Part shown: one piece after another, positions 5,169 to 12,293 of the stretch
How positions within the stretch are numbered: position 1 is the first letter of the stretch
Layout: every line of letters begins with the position of its first letter
From: an uncultured Prevotella sp.
Lineage (GTDB): Bacteria > Bacteroidota > Bacteroidia > Bacteroidales > Bacteroidaceae
DNA: 12,312 nucleotides
NCBI GenBank assembly: GCA_900547005.1
Contig: URER01000056.1
Location: forward strand, 1-12,312
Direction: 5' to 3'
The notes under the pieces: generated by a model
Told to the model about the DNA's origin: nothing
What the model saw: only the letters and a program-made list of their open reading frames with translations
Database searches by the model: none
Program-made: the position numbers and the translations under genes

Positions 5169-5903
5169 TTACAAATCCGTTCTCACGAGCTTTCCAGCCT
5201 CCTTTAGAGCGTTCCAAATAGAATAGCGAGCCTCAGGATTTATAACTTCGATCTCTGAAAAAATACGCTTCATATCGGCTCGCCGGGTGTCTGTATCGAA
5301 AGGACAAGTCTTCTTCTGCTTCTCATAATCAACTTCTTGAGCATAAGCCATTATGTCTTTTTCATGAACCAAACACAACGGGCGTATGATTGTTATAGGC
5401 ATTTTCGTCATGCGCAGCACCACCGGCATGGTGTCATATCTGCCCTGAAAAAACTCGTTCATCATTGCCGTATGTATGATATCATCATTGTGATGGCCAA
5501 GCGCAATCTTGTTGAATCCCAACTCTTGCGCGAGCGAGAACATCTGCTTGCGCCTTGTCCACGAACAAAGAAAACATGGAGTCTTGCGCTTATCTGTGCT
5601 TGCGTCAAAGGATGAAGTACGTATGTGGAGCTTTACATCAAGAGATGAAGCAAAGTTTTCAAGATATGACGTATCGCTCTCATAGTCAATGTTATCCATT
5701 CTTACGTGCAAGGCTTCAACTTCAAAGCGCGGTTTGAATATTTTCATACGCATGGCGAGCATCTCCAAGAGACATAGGGAGTCTTTTCCACCCGACAAGC
5801 CCACAAGAATACGGTCGCCATCGGCTATCATCGAGAAATCAGTGAGCGCCTTTTGAAACCGTTTTATGATGGTTGCTTTATATTCGTTTGCCGGTAATCT
5901 CAT
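5169..5903 (-). CDS. ttcA: TtcA-like PP-loop ATPase, tRNA 2-thiolation
   Basis: A 244-residue enzyme of the TtcA/TilS family, expected to activate a tRNA base with ATP for sulphur insertion; TtcA makes 2-thiocytidine at position 32. Counting from the ATG at 5903, the PP-loop SGGKDS is at 37-42, CFLC (from PCFLCSWTRRK) gives Cys110 and Cys113, GHHNDDIIHTAMMN follows at 136-149, and a third Cys200 is in KTCPF. A CxxC plus a third cysteine is the TtcA pattern for the iron-sulphur cluster. The frame stays open to an ATG at 5945, which would add a hydrophobic stretch (WAVYII) unlikely in this soluble family. I therefore chose 5903; 5909 is also possible. No promoter box was seen directly upstream. 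The CapA-like gene ends 67 bases before, or 25 before the longest frame, so the two are probably co-transcribed. Substrate position is inferred. Confidence 0.85.
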   Translation of the reverse strand: MRLPANEYKATIIKRFQKALTDFSMIADGDRILVGLSGGKDSLCLLEMLAMRMKIFKPRFEVEALHVRMDNIDYESDTSYLENFASSLDVKLHIRTSSFDASTDKRKTPCFLCSWTRRKQMFSLAQELGFNKIALGHHNDDIIHTAMMNEFFQGRYDTMPVVLRMTKMPITIIRPLCLVHEKDIMAYAQEVDYEKQKKTCPFDTDTRRADMKRIFSEIEVINPEARYSIWNALKEAGKLVRTDL

Positions 5904-5970
5904 ACACATTATTATATATACGGCCCACATAAGACGCCAGTCCATAGGCAGGCCGCATAATCACTCTTAC

Positions 5971-7098
5971 TTATTTATTATTCAACTTTATCTCGCCTGA
6001 CGGCAAAATGCTTACCTTGCTGTCTTTTATATCCTGCTGAGTGAGATTCTTTATATGGTTTATCACAATCCCGGCAGTATCATGACGCGGCCCTACTCCA
6101 CGGCGTTGTATGAACGGATGTATCTTTCCCGAGATGAAACCACCGTCCGGCCCTACCTTCACTGTTATCACGGGTGCATAACCTAACGTCCCGGTAAGGT
6201 TCATCCCGTATGGCGTACAGAAGTTTCCGAGGCTGTAAGCTATAAAACGATTTTTATAAACTTCGACACAACGCACGACATGGGGGCCGTGTCCATAAAC
6301 TATATCGGCGCCATTGTCTATGCAAAACCGTGCGAACTCACGCAGTGAACCGCGGTCTTCACCGAGGAATATCTCCTTTCCATAAGGCAAACGCCCCTTG
6401 TCGCTGCCCTCGGCACCGCCATGAAACGACACTATCACAATATCGGAACACTGTTTCAGACTGTCAAGAATCGTCTTCACGCCGGCGAGTTCCTGCGTGC
6501 GATACGTATAACCATTATGTCCGAAAGCGCAAAGTCCGAACCTCACGCCATTCCGTTCTACCACAGCCATAGAGGTCCTACCTTTTATCCCGGCATATTT
6601 TATCCCCTCTGAGTCCAAAGCCATCTCTGACGATTTCACACCGGCCACGCCAAAATCCATAGCATGATTATTAGCCATACTAAGGAAATCATAGCCTGCA
6701 TCCTTCAAATTAGCGACGTATGAAGGTGGCGTCGAGAACGCGAAAGTATGCGCCGACTTGCGTTTTGCACATTGCAGTCCGCTACTCAGCGTCCCCTCAA
6801 GATTGCCAACAGCAAGGTCGGCATCCTGCAAAAACGGCTTTACGTCAGAAAACAAATCACGTCCGTCGTTTGCCGGCAGTGCCGTATTGGGGTATGTAGT
6901 ACCCATCATAATATCTCCGGAAAGCGAGATTGTCAGAGTGTCCGGCATATTCCTACTGCTCACGCGATTGGAATCCACTATTATCTCGGTACTGTCAACC
7001 ACTTCGGAATAGGATGTGTCGCACTTGCCCGACGATGTGCAACAATGTAATTGCAAGGCTGCAAATACGCTCAAAGTCAATAATTCTGCATTCATCAT
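5971..7098 (-). CDS. CapA-family (PgsA-like) metallophosphatase-fold exported protein
   Basis: A 375-residue protein of the CapA family, often labelled poly-gamma-glutamate capsule synthesis protein; the actual function of most members is unproven. The N-terminus (MMNAELLTLSVFAALQLHCC) is a short hydrophobic export signal. Cys19 or Cys20 might be lipidated, but LHC is a poor lipobox. The fold's metal-site motifs are in order: SGDIMMG (60-66), GNLEGT (98-103), ANNHAMDFG (142-150), HGGAEG (226-231), GHGPHV (269-274) and SLGNF (289-293). The key Asp, Glu, Asn and His residues are present, so it looks active. No capB, capC or other capsule polymerase gene is near, so a role in poly-gamma-glutamate is not supported. 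It is probably first in a minus-strand operon with the ttcA-like gene, with a candidate promoter at 7201-7230. Confidence 0.87.
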   Translation of the reverse strand: MMNAELLTLSVFAALQLHCCTSSGKCDTSYSEVVDSTEIIVDSNRVSSRNMPDTLTISLSGDIMMGTTYPNTALPANDGRDLFSDVKPFLQDADLAVGNLEGTLSSGLQCAKRKSAHTFAFSTPPSYVANLKDAGYDFLSMANNHAMDFGVAGVKSSEMALDSEGIKYAGIKGRTSMAVVERNGVRFGLCAFGHNGYTYRTQELAGVKTILDSLKQCSDIVIVSFHGGAEGSDKGRLPYGKEIFLGEDRGSLREFARFCIDNGADIVYGHGPHVVRCVEVYKNRFIAYSLGNFCTPYGMNLTGTLGYAPVITVKVGPDGGFISGKIHPFIQRRGVGPRHDTAGIVINHIKNLTQQDIKDSKVSILPSGEIKLNNK

Positions 7099-7200
7099 AA
7101 GGTAAAAATTTTATTAGGATATTGTTAATGCATTAATTGAATCTTGTTAAAATATTGCCAAAATTGGAAACCACGCTCCATTTATTAGTTATTTTATGTA

Positions 7201-7230
7201 CGAAAGTAATAAAAAAAACTCATACCACAA
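7201..7230 (-). promoter_or_regulatory. Candidate promoter of the CapA-like gene
   Basis: On the minus strand TTG (7230-7228) and TACTTTCG (7208-7201) are 19 bases apart. The last base of the -7 consensus differs (TACTTTCG rather than TAnnTTTG). The leader would be about 96 bases. Confidence 0.45.
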
Positions 7231-7370
7231 CATAAATTCCTATATATTTTCACACTCCCGATAATTGATTCTCCTATTTCCCCACCCTCCATATTCCAAT
7301 ATTCTCATTATATTATGTTTACCATAGCAGTTTTATTTGCCCTATTTCGTTCGCAAAAAAATGCCCTTCT

Positions 7371-7399
7371 CCCTTGTTTTTATAGCCATAAAACAAGGG
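7371..7399. repeat. 10-bp hairpin in the intergenic stretch
   Basis: CCCTTGTTTT at 7371-7380 pairs with AAAACAAGGG at 7390-7399 around a 9-base loop. It is too far from either gene end, and lacks a T-run after it, to be called a terminator. Confidence 0.55.
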
Positions 7400-7686
7400 G
7401 TATTTGGTAAAATTTCTTGTCATTTTTACCTCTCCGGAAAATCGGCCCTTTCATGTAAACGAATGTTAAATATAGGTCTCGTTACTCGTTTTTGATGATT
7501 TTTCGACCTCAAAAAATCCAACTCCAAACTCAAAATTCGCCACTCAAAATTCCCAAAGTGCCTCCGTTAGAAAAAAATCGGGTCGTTTTTCTTCAAAATT
7601 TGCTATCTCTGAAAACACCCCAAAACATCATTTTTGCCCCATTTAACGTTCGTTAGCTTTCAAAAGTGCCACTTTTAGACTCTGTT

Positions 7687-7804
7687 TTAGGCCGTTTTGG
7701 AGTGCAACGGAGGCTCCGTTGATGCCCAAAAGTGGCTCCGTTGGCGTCTAACGGAGCCACTTTCGCATTGCAACGAGGTCTATTTTGCCTCCCAAAACGG
7801 CTAA
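7687..7804. repeat. Nested palindromic unit with two inner hairpins
   Basis: The outer arms are GCCGTTTTGG (7691-7700) and CCAAAACGGC (7792-7801), perfect over 10 bases and extended by TTA/TAA with one bulged G. Inside are two separate palindromes: AACGGAG-G-CTCCGTT (7706-7720), and a perfect 14-bp hairpin, AAAGTGGCTCCGTT (7729-7742) with AACGGAGCCACTTT (7750-7763), loop 7 bases. Together they could fold as a three-way junction. The layout recalls REP/BIME or MITE-like elements. No flanking target duplication is evident. Confidence 0.7.
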
Positions 7805-8000
7805 TTTCACACCTAAACGAGATAACCTTCTGATTATCAAAATCTTAGCTTCTCATTAACTAAAAAGCCCTATTTTCACATTTTTGAGAGCGAGAGAGAG
7901 TTTGACTGAAAATACCGCAAGTTTCAAGATGCTATTTGTAAATATTTTTGACAGAATGAAATTAGTCAAAAGAATTTCCAAGATTATCGCAATTTATATG

Positions 8001-8008
8001 TATATTTG
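8001..8008 (+). promoter_or_regulatory. Candidate -7 box of the DUF4861 gene
   Basis: TATATTTG at 8001-8008 matches TAnnTTTG and stands about 50 bases before the start codon. The only -33 candidate, TTTC at 7975-7978, is weak and 22 bases away, so control by an activator is possible. Confidence 0.5.
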
Positions 8009-8057
8009 CAAAGAGAAATTCTATTTGGGACAATAAAACAAACGAAAGATAAAGACT

Positions 8058-9287
8058 ATGAACAAAAAACTATTAGCTTTGCTGACTCTTGCTGCTATCA
8101 GCCAAGTATCATTAGCACAAAAAACATTCTCTGTAAAAATAACAAACCCGACAAAAGAGATACGCAAGGAACAACCGGTTGTATTGCAACTCGACAAGGA
8201 AACGGATGTGCAATCGGCTGTTGTTACCCTTGACGGGAAAGAAATTCCTTCACAATTAGACGATCTCGACCGTGACGGAACATTTGACGAACTGTGCTTT
8301 CTAACCGATTTAGACAAAAGACAAATACTCGAATATAAAATATGTCTATATGATACGGGAGAACCTCGCGTCTATCCGTCAAGGGTATTCGCTGAAATAT
8401 TGTTGCGCAATCCGAAAATCAAGCAGAAGAATGCGCACGATTTTTATCTGAACGAGATTTCCGTGCCAAAGAATCTGAAAGACCCGTATCATCTGCTACA
8501 TCATCACGGAGTGGCTTTTGAGAATGAACTCATAGCTATGAGAATATACTTCGACAAGCGTCAGACCGTGGATTTGTATGGAAAATACAAAAAAGGATTG
8601 GAAGTGGAAAAGACCCAATTCTATACAAGTAAGGAACAGAAAGAAGAAGGATTCGGAGATGATGTGCTTTGGGTTGGCAACACTTTCGGATTGGGAGCGT
8701 TTCGCGGATGGAACGGTCAAACACCTACCATGATAGATGATGTAAACTTCCGCACCCAACGTATCGTGGCTAACGGACCAATACGCACTATCGTAGAGGT
8801 TGAAAACCGAGGATGGAAAGCAATATCAGATCTTCCAAGACTGAATATGACAACGAGATACACGTTATATGCCGGACGCAGAGATGCAGAAGTTAATATA
8901 TTCTTCAATAGAAATGTGAACGGAGTGGATTTCTCCACAGGAATAATCAACGTAAAGAACTCTACGGAATATAGCGACAAGAAAGGGTTACGCGGTTGCT
9001 GGGGTACGGATTGGCCAACTGGCGAAAAGGACTCGGCCGGACATAAGCGCGAGACCGTAGGATTGGGCATATATGTTCCAAACGAGTATCGTAAGAGCGA
9101 AGAGCCGGCAAATAAAGATAATTATGCTTTTGTTATTGATACGCAATCGAATGTGATTAAATATCGCATCACATACACCAGCGACAACGAGGAGTTTGGC
9201 TACCACAGTGCAAAAGACTGGTTTGCTTTCTTAAAAGAATGGCGCAAGGAAATTGATATGCCAAACATCATCGAACGCATAGATTAG
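8058..9287 (+). CDS. Secreted DUF4861-type protein
   Basis: A 409-residue exported protein that I recognise as DUF4861-like, a family found mainly in Bacteroidetes and often near polysaccharide-degrading genes. Its biochemical role is not settled to my knowledge. Residues 1-20 are a signal peptide (MNKKLLALLTLAAISQVSLA, cut before QK), with no lipobox, so it is probably periplasmic. A beta-rich start (FSVKITNPTKEIRKEQPVVL) leads to the acidic signature QLDDLDRDGTFDELCF (66-81), which could bind calcium. Then come LLHHHGVAFENELIAMRIYFD (146-166), GFGDDVLWVGNTFGLGAF (198-215) and many Trp and aromatic residues near the C-terminus, as in carbohydrate-active proteins. No SusC/SusD pair, sulfatase or other carbohydrate enzyme is nearby. 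The ATG at 8058 is directly followed by the signal peptide and is therefore the likely start. Transcription ends near the hairpin at 9332-9370. Confidence 0.85.
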   Translation: MNKKLLALLTLAAISQVSLAQKTFSVKITNPTKEIRKEQPVVLQLDKETDVQSAVVTLDGKEIPSQLDDLDRDGTFDELCFLTDLDKRQILEYKICLYDTGEPRVYPSRVFAEILLRNPKIKQKNAHDFYLNEISVPKNLKDPYHLLHHHGVAFENELIAMRIYFDKRQTVDLYGKYKKGLEVEKTQFYTSKEQKEEGFGDDVLWVGNTFGLGAFRGWNGQTPTMIDDVNFRTQRIVANGPIRTIVEVENRGWKAISDLPRLNMTTRYTLYAGRRDAEVNIFFNRNVNGVDFSTGIINVKNSTEYSDKKGLRGCWGTDWPTGEKDSAGHKRETVGLGIYVPNEYRKSEEPANKDNYAFVIDTQSNVIKYRITYTSDNEEFGYHSAKDWFAFLKEWRKEIDMPNIIERID

Positions 9288-9331
9288 TTCTTTTACAAAA
9301 AGGGAAATTCATTGAATTGCATATAAGTAAT

Positions 9332-9370
9332 ATTGCCATAATCTACACTTTCGTGATAGATTATGGCAAT
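9332..9370. terminator. Shared hairpin between convergent genes
   Basis: ATTGCCATAATCTA (9332-9345) pairs perfectly with TAGATTATGGCAAT (9357-9370) around an 11-base loop. It lies 44 bases after the DUF4861 stop and contains the last codons and stop (9361-9363) of the converging glycosyltransferase. No strong T-run follows on either strand, so termination is likely but not certain. Confidence 0.6.
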
Positions 9371-10380
9371 TCTGAATAATGTTTACGTCCTTTAAAGTAA
9401 TACTGCCAAAGAATAGAATAAGGCTTTCGCTCCTGCATAGACAACACAGGAACGCGCTCATTAATTGAGGTCTTTCTGTCCTTATCAAAATCTGTCCTCC
9501 ATCTACGGAATGCGTGTCGAGCCTTAAAAATTGCTTTGAAGTCGCCCACATTACGATTTAGGATAAGTGTAGAGAAAGCCGCGAGATAGTCGAGGAACCA
9601 TCTCATAATCATAACTCGCCGCAAGTCTTCCGCCGGCAGGTTCTTATAAAGCATCGTCAGATTATTACGGAAATTCAGATAGGTCTTCATCGGATTGCTC
9701 TTTGGCAGAGTTCCGCCACCGACATGACATACCTCACTATCGGGAACACAATAGATTTTGCGGCCACGAAGATGCAAACGCCAACATAGGTCAATCTCTT
9801 CGTTATGAGCAAAGAAACGCCCGTCAAATCCTCCTACCGACCAATAGTCTGCGCTACGTATCATCAAGCAGGCTCCTGTAGCCCAAAGTATTTCCACACA
9901 ATCGTCATATTGTCCGTTATCCTCCTCTACCACATCGAATATTCTGCCACGACAAAACGGATAGCCGTATTTATCCAAATATCCGCCACAGGCTCCGGCA
10001 TACTCAAAAGAGTCCCTGTCATAAACAGAAAGCAACTTAGGCTGGCAAGCTGCCACATCCGGACGACTATCCATAAACTCTAACATGGGCGTAAGCCATT
10101 CGTGGAAAACCTCCACATCAGAATTCAAAAGCAGATAATACTCGGCATCCACTTGCTTTAAGGCTTTATTATAGCCTTCTGCGAACCCCCAATTCTTGTC
10201 AAGGAGTATTAGCTTTACATCTGGATAATGAACTTTTAACCAATCTACGGAATTGTCTGTCGACGCATTGTCTGCTACTATCACGGTAGCGTCACTGCGA
10301 GAATAGTTCACAACAGAAGGAAGATATTTTTCCAACATCTTCTGCCCATTCCAATTAAGAATAACTATTGCCAGCTTCAT
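9361..10380 (-). CDS. GT2-family glycosyltransferase
   Basis: A 339-residue inverting glycosyltransferase of the GT-A fold, resembling rhamnosyltransferase-like GT2 enzymes of cell-surface glycan synthesis; donor and acceptor are unknown. The start MKLAIVILNWNGQKMLEKYL is typical. VADNASTDNS (35-44) is the nucleotide-binding loop, LNSDVE (85-90) is the DxD-like metal site, and GGFDGRFFAHNEEIDLCWRL (183-202) holds the catalytic-base region. There is no signal peptide. The C-terminal part has a mildly hydrophobic segment (MIMRWFLDYLAAFSTLIL, 257-274) and a basic tail, suggesting membrane association. Its ATG overlaps the mtaB stop by four bases (ATGA, 10377-10380), so translation is probably coupled. 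No other polysaccharide genes surround it. Confidence 0.92.
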   Translation of the reverse strand: MKLAIVILNWNGQKMLEKYLPSVVNYSRSDATVIVADNASTDNSVDWLKVHYPDVKLILLDKNWGFAEGYNKALKQVDAEYYLLLNSDVEVFHEWLTPMLEFMDSRPDVAACQPKLLSVYDRDSFEYAGACGGYLDKYGYPFCRGRIFDVVEEDNGQYDDCVEILWATGACLMIRSADYWSVGGFDGRFFAHNEEIDLCWRLHLRGRKIYCVPDSEVCHVGGGTLPKSNPMKTYLNFRNNLTMLYKNLPAEDLRRVMIMRWFLDYLAAFSTLILNRNVGDFKAIFKARHAFRRWRTDFDKDRKTSINERVPVLSMQERKPYSILWQYYFKGRKHYSELP

Positions 10381-11720
10381 AATATAGCCATTAATGCCGT
10401 CTGGTCATGGTTGAAGTCGCCCAACCTTACCGTTATCAACTGATTATCATACTCATCACGTGCCAATGCCGGTGGCAACTCTACACGTATATAATTGCGC
10501 GTGAAACCATGCATGGCCTTTCCTCGAGGAGCTTTCTCAAACAATACTTCTGCCGTAGTACCTATATACTTGGCATAGAAAGCCTGCGTCTTGGCGTCAG
10601 AAAGCTCAAGAAGTCGCTTCGAGCGTATTTTTTTGTCGGAAGGAGAAACAATATAAGGAATATTCAGAGCCGCCGTACCCGGACGCTCAGAATAAGGAAA
10701 TACGTGTAATTGGGTAACATCGAGCGCATTCAGGAAGTCATAACACTCCTCAAAACACTCCGGCGTTTCACCACGTGTACCCACCATAACATCAACCCCA
10801 ATAAACGCATCCGGCATTTGTGCCTTTATCAATCTGATTTTATGAGCGAACAGTTCACGGTCATAACGCCGATGCATTAACTTCAAAACCGTATCGGAAC
10901 CACTTTGAAGAGGGATATGGAAGTGCGGCATAAAAGCCCGAGAGTGCGAACAATATTCTATTAGCTCATCATCGAGCAAATCAGGCTCTATACTACTTAT
11001 ACGAAAACGCTTTATGCCGATTACTTTATCAAGTTCACGCACAAGGTCTATAAAGCGTTCATCCGTAGTTCTACCAAAATCACCGATGTTCACGCCTGTA
11101 AGGACTATCTCTTTACCACCCTCAGATGCCGCCTGTCCCGCTTGTTTGACAAGTGAATCGATGGACGGATTCCTTGAAAAGCCACGTGCATAAGGAATAG
11201 TACAATAGGTACAAAAATAATTACAACCATCTTGAACTTTCAAGAAGTAACGTGTACGATTGCCTCGCGAACACGAAGGGGCAAATGATTTAATGTCTTT
11301 AGTGCTCACTGAAAAACTTTTATGGAGAACAGTATCGGGCTGCGAGGCCTTTGCTATCCATGCATCTGACAAGAATTGTATCAGATTGGCCTTTTCATTA
11401 CTTCCAAGAACAAGGTCAACCCCATCAATCTCGCAGACTCTCTTCGGTTTCAACTGGGCATAACAACCAGTAACAACAACTAACGCACCGGGATTTTGGC
11501 GCACAAGCCTATGAATGGCCTGACGGCATTTATGGTCGGCAACCTCCGTAACCGAACACGTATTAATAAGACATATATCTGCTTTTTCGCCTTTTTTCGT
11601 CGTAGCGACTCCCATTTCATGAAGCATTCTTCCAAATGTCGAAGTTTCAGAGAAATTAAGTTTGCAACCAAGCGTGTAAAAGGCAGCTTTCTTTCCTTGA
11701 AATACTGATGTATCTATCAT
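10377..11720 (-). CDS. mtaB: tRNA t6A37 methylthiotransferase MtaB
   Basis: A 447-residue radical-SAM enzyme that adds a methylthio group at C2 of N6-threonylcarbamoyladenosine 37 in tRNAs reading ANN codons, in the cytosol. The N-terminal UPF0004 domain has TLGCKLNFSE (16-25), NTCSVT (53-58) and GCYAQ (85-89), giving cluster cysteines 19, 55 and 86. The radical-SAM site CNYFCTYC (166-173) is followed by TIPYARG, with Cys166, 170 and 173. Further on are LTGVNIGDFG and IPLQSGSD, and a TRAM-like C-terminal domain begins near residue 380. TLGCKLN rather than the MiaB-type start, together with the length, marks it as MtaB instead of MiaB or RimO. The start is well supported by the short distance to TLGCK. 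It is first in an operon with the glycosyltransferase and has its own promoter. Confidence 0.95.
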   Translation of the reverse strand: MIDTSVFQGKKAAFYTLGCKLNFSETSTFGRMLHEMGVATTKKGEKADICLINTCSVTEVADHKCRQAIHRLVRQNPGALVVVTGCYAQLKPKRVCEIDGVDLVLGSNEKANLIQFLSDAWIAKASQPDTVLHKSFSVSTKDIKSFAPSCSRGNRTRYFLKVQDGCNYFCTYCTIPYARGFSRNPSIDSLVKQAGQAASEGGKEIVLTGVNIGDFGRTTDERFIDLVRELDKVIGIKRFRISSIEPDLLDDELIEYCSHSRAFMPHFHIPLQSGSDTVLKLMHRRYDRELFAHKIRLIKAQMPDAFIGVDVMVGTRGETPECFEECYDFLNALDVTQLHVFPYSERPGTAALNIPYIVSPSDKKIRSKRLLELSDAKTQAFYAKYIGTTAEVLFEKAPRGKAMHGFTRNYIRVELPPALARDEYDNQLITVRLGDFNHDQTALMAIL

Positions 11721-11796
11721 ACCTATTATATATAGAACGACAAAGTCGTGTTAATCTCATTTGTATCATAAGACAACACATATAGAATCTGTCATG

Positions 11797-11827
11797 CAAA
11801 GGTAAGTTTTTAATTCGATTTACACAA
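11797..11827 (-). promoter_or_regulatory. Promoter of the mtaB operon
   Basis: On the minus strand TTG (11827-11825) and TACCTTTG (11804-11797) are separated by 20 bases. The leader would be about 70 bases and contains a small hairpin, ACGAC (11737-11741) with GTCGT (11745-11749). Confidence 0.7.
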
Positions 11828-11879
11828 TCAAACGAACACTTAAATTCACAGTATTTAGTTAATTGCGTGGGCTTACTAA

Positions 11880-11901
11880 ATGCTTAACATTTATTAAGCA
11901 T
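11880..11901. promoter_or_regulatory. Possible operator palindrome
   Basis: ATGCTTAA (11880-11887) and TTAAGCAT (11894-11901) form a perfect 8-bp inverted repeat with a six-base spacer, centred about 85 bases from the mtaB -7 box and 110 from the lipoprotein -7 box. The shape suits a dimeric regulator, but no regulator gene is near. Confidence 0.4.
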
Positions 11902-11995
11902 CTGTATCACACTGATAATCAAACACTTATAAAAAAGTTACACAAGCATCATAAAAAAAGTTGCTAAAAAAAGAACACGGTATCAAAAAAATACT

Positions 11996-12003
11996 TACCT
12001 TTG
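11996..12003 (+). promoter_or_regulatory. -7 box of the small lipoprotein gene
   Basis: TACCTTTG at 11996-12003 matches the consensus exactly and would give a leader of about 45 bases. The nearest TTG (11961-11963) is 32 bases upstream, too far for a normal -33 box. Confidence 0.6.
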
Positions 12004-12055
12004 CATCGTTTTAATAAACAAATGATTGTTTTACAGATTTAAAAAGCAAAGAAAA

Positions 12056-12232
12056 ATGAAGAAATTAGTTTTGATGTTCGTAGCTGTAGCAGCTATCTCA
12101 TTCGCATCTTGTGGTAACAACACTAAGGCTGGTGAAAACGTAGATTCAGTAGCTGATAGCACTGAGAACGTAGATTCAGTTGTTGCTGACTCTGCTGTAG
12201 CTGATAGCGCTGTAGCTGATTCTGTTAAGTAA
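12056..12232 (+). CDS. Small acidic repeat lipoprotein
   Basis: A 58-residue putative lipoprotein of unknown function. MKKLVLMFVAVAAISFASC is a signal peptide with lipobox FASC, giving lipidated Cys19. The mature part is only 40 residues, starts GNNTKAGENVD and is almost entirely Ala, Val, Asp and Ser with repeats ENVDSVADST, ENVDSVVADS and AVADS twice. It lacks aromatic residues after the signal and is probably disordered. The frame stays open to an ATG at 12026, but the extra ten residues (MFYRFKKQRK) precede a good signal peptide start, so 12056 is preferred. Proteins of this type are frequent and often abundant in Bacteroidetes. The exact -7 box and the strong terminator suggest a discrete transcript. 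Confidence 0.85.
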   Translation: MKKLVLMFVAVAAISFASCGNNTKAGENVDSVADSTENVDSVVADSAVADSAVADSVK

Positions 12233-12256
12233 TTAACAGTTAGAACGTAAGAAACA

Positions 12257-12293
12257 GGGGGCTGTGTCAAAATAGGCGCAGCCTCTTTTTTTT
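12257..12293 (+). terminator. Intrinsic terminator of the small lipoprotein gene
   Basis: GGGGGCTGTG (12257-12266) pairs with CGCAGCCTCT (12277-12286), with some G-T pairs, around a ten-base loop, followed by a run of eight T at 12286-12293. It lies 25 bases after the stop codon and is the clearest factor-independent terminator in the window. Confidence 0.9.

Larger units (their letters stand above)
7099..8057. other. Long gene-free intergenic stretch with palindromic repeats
   Basis: These 959 bases between two divergent genes have no plausible coding frame. The first third is AT-rich and holds the candidate CapA promoter and a hairpin at 7371-7399. The middle (7561-7804) carries repeated CTCCGTT/AACGGAG motifs and a nested palindromic unit. 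The last part is again AT-rich and ends in the promoter of the DUF4861 gene. A TATTTTTG box at 7943-7950 also fits the -7 consensus but lacks a clear partner. I see no remnant of a transposase or of either neighbouring gene. Confidence 0.7.
11721..12055. other. Divergent regulatory region
   Basis: These 335 bases separate mtaB from the small lipoprotein gene. They hold the promoters of both transcription units. Between the promoters there is an 8-bp inverted repeat, ATGCTTAA/TTAAGCAT (11880-11901), and an overlapping 7-bp one, ATTTAGT/ACTAAAT (11853-11881). No gene is seen. Confidence 0.7.

Noticed and set aside
7561..7804. CRISPR-like array
   Set aside because: The repeats are short, in both orientations and irregularly spaced, with no unique spacers of equal length and no cas genes.
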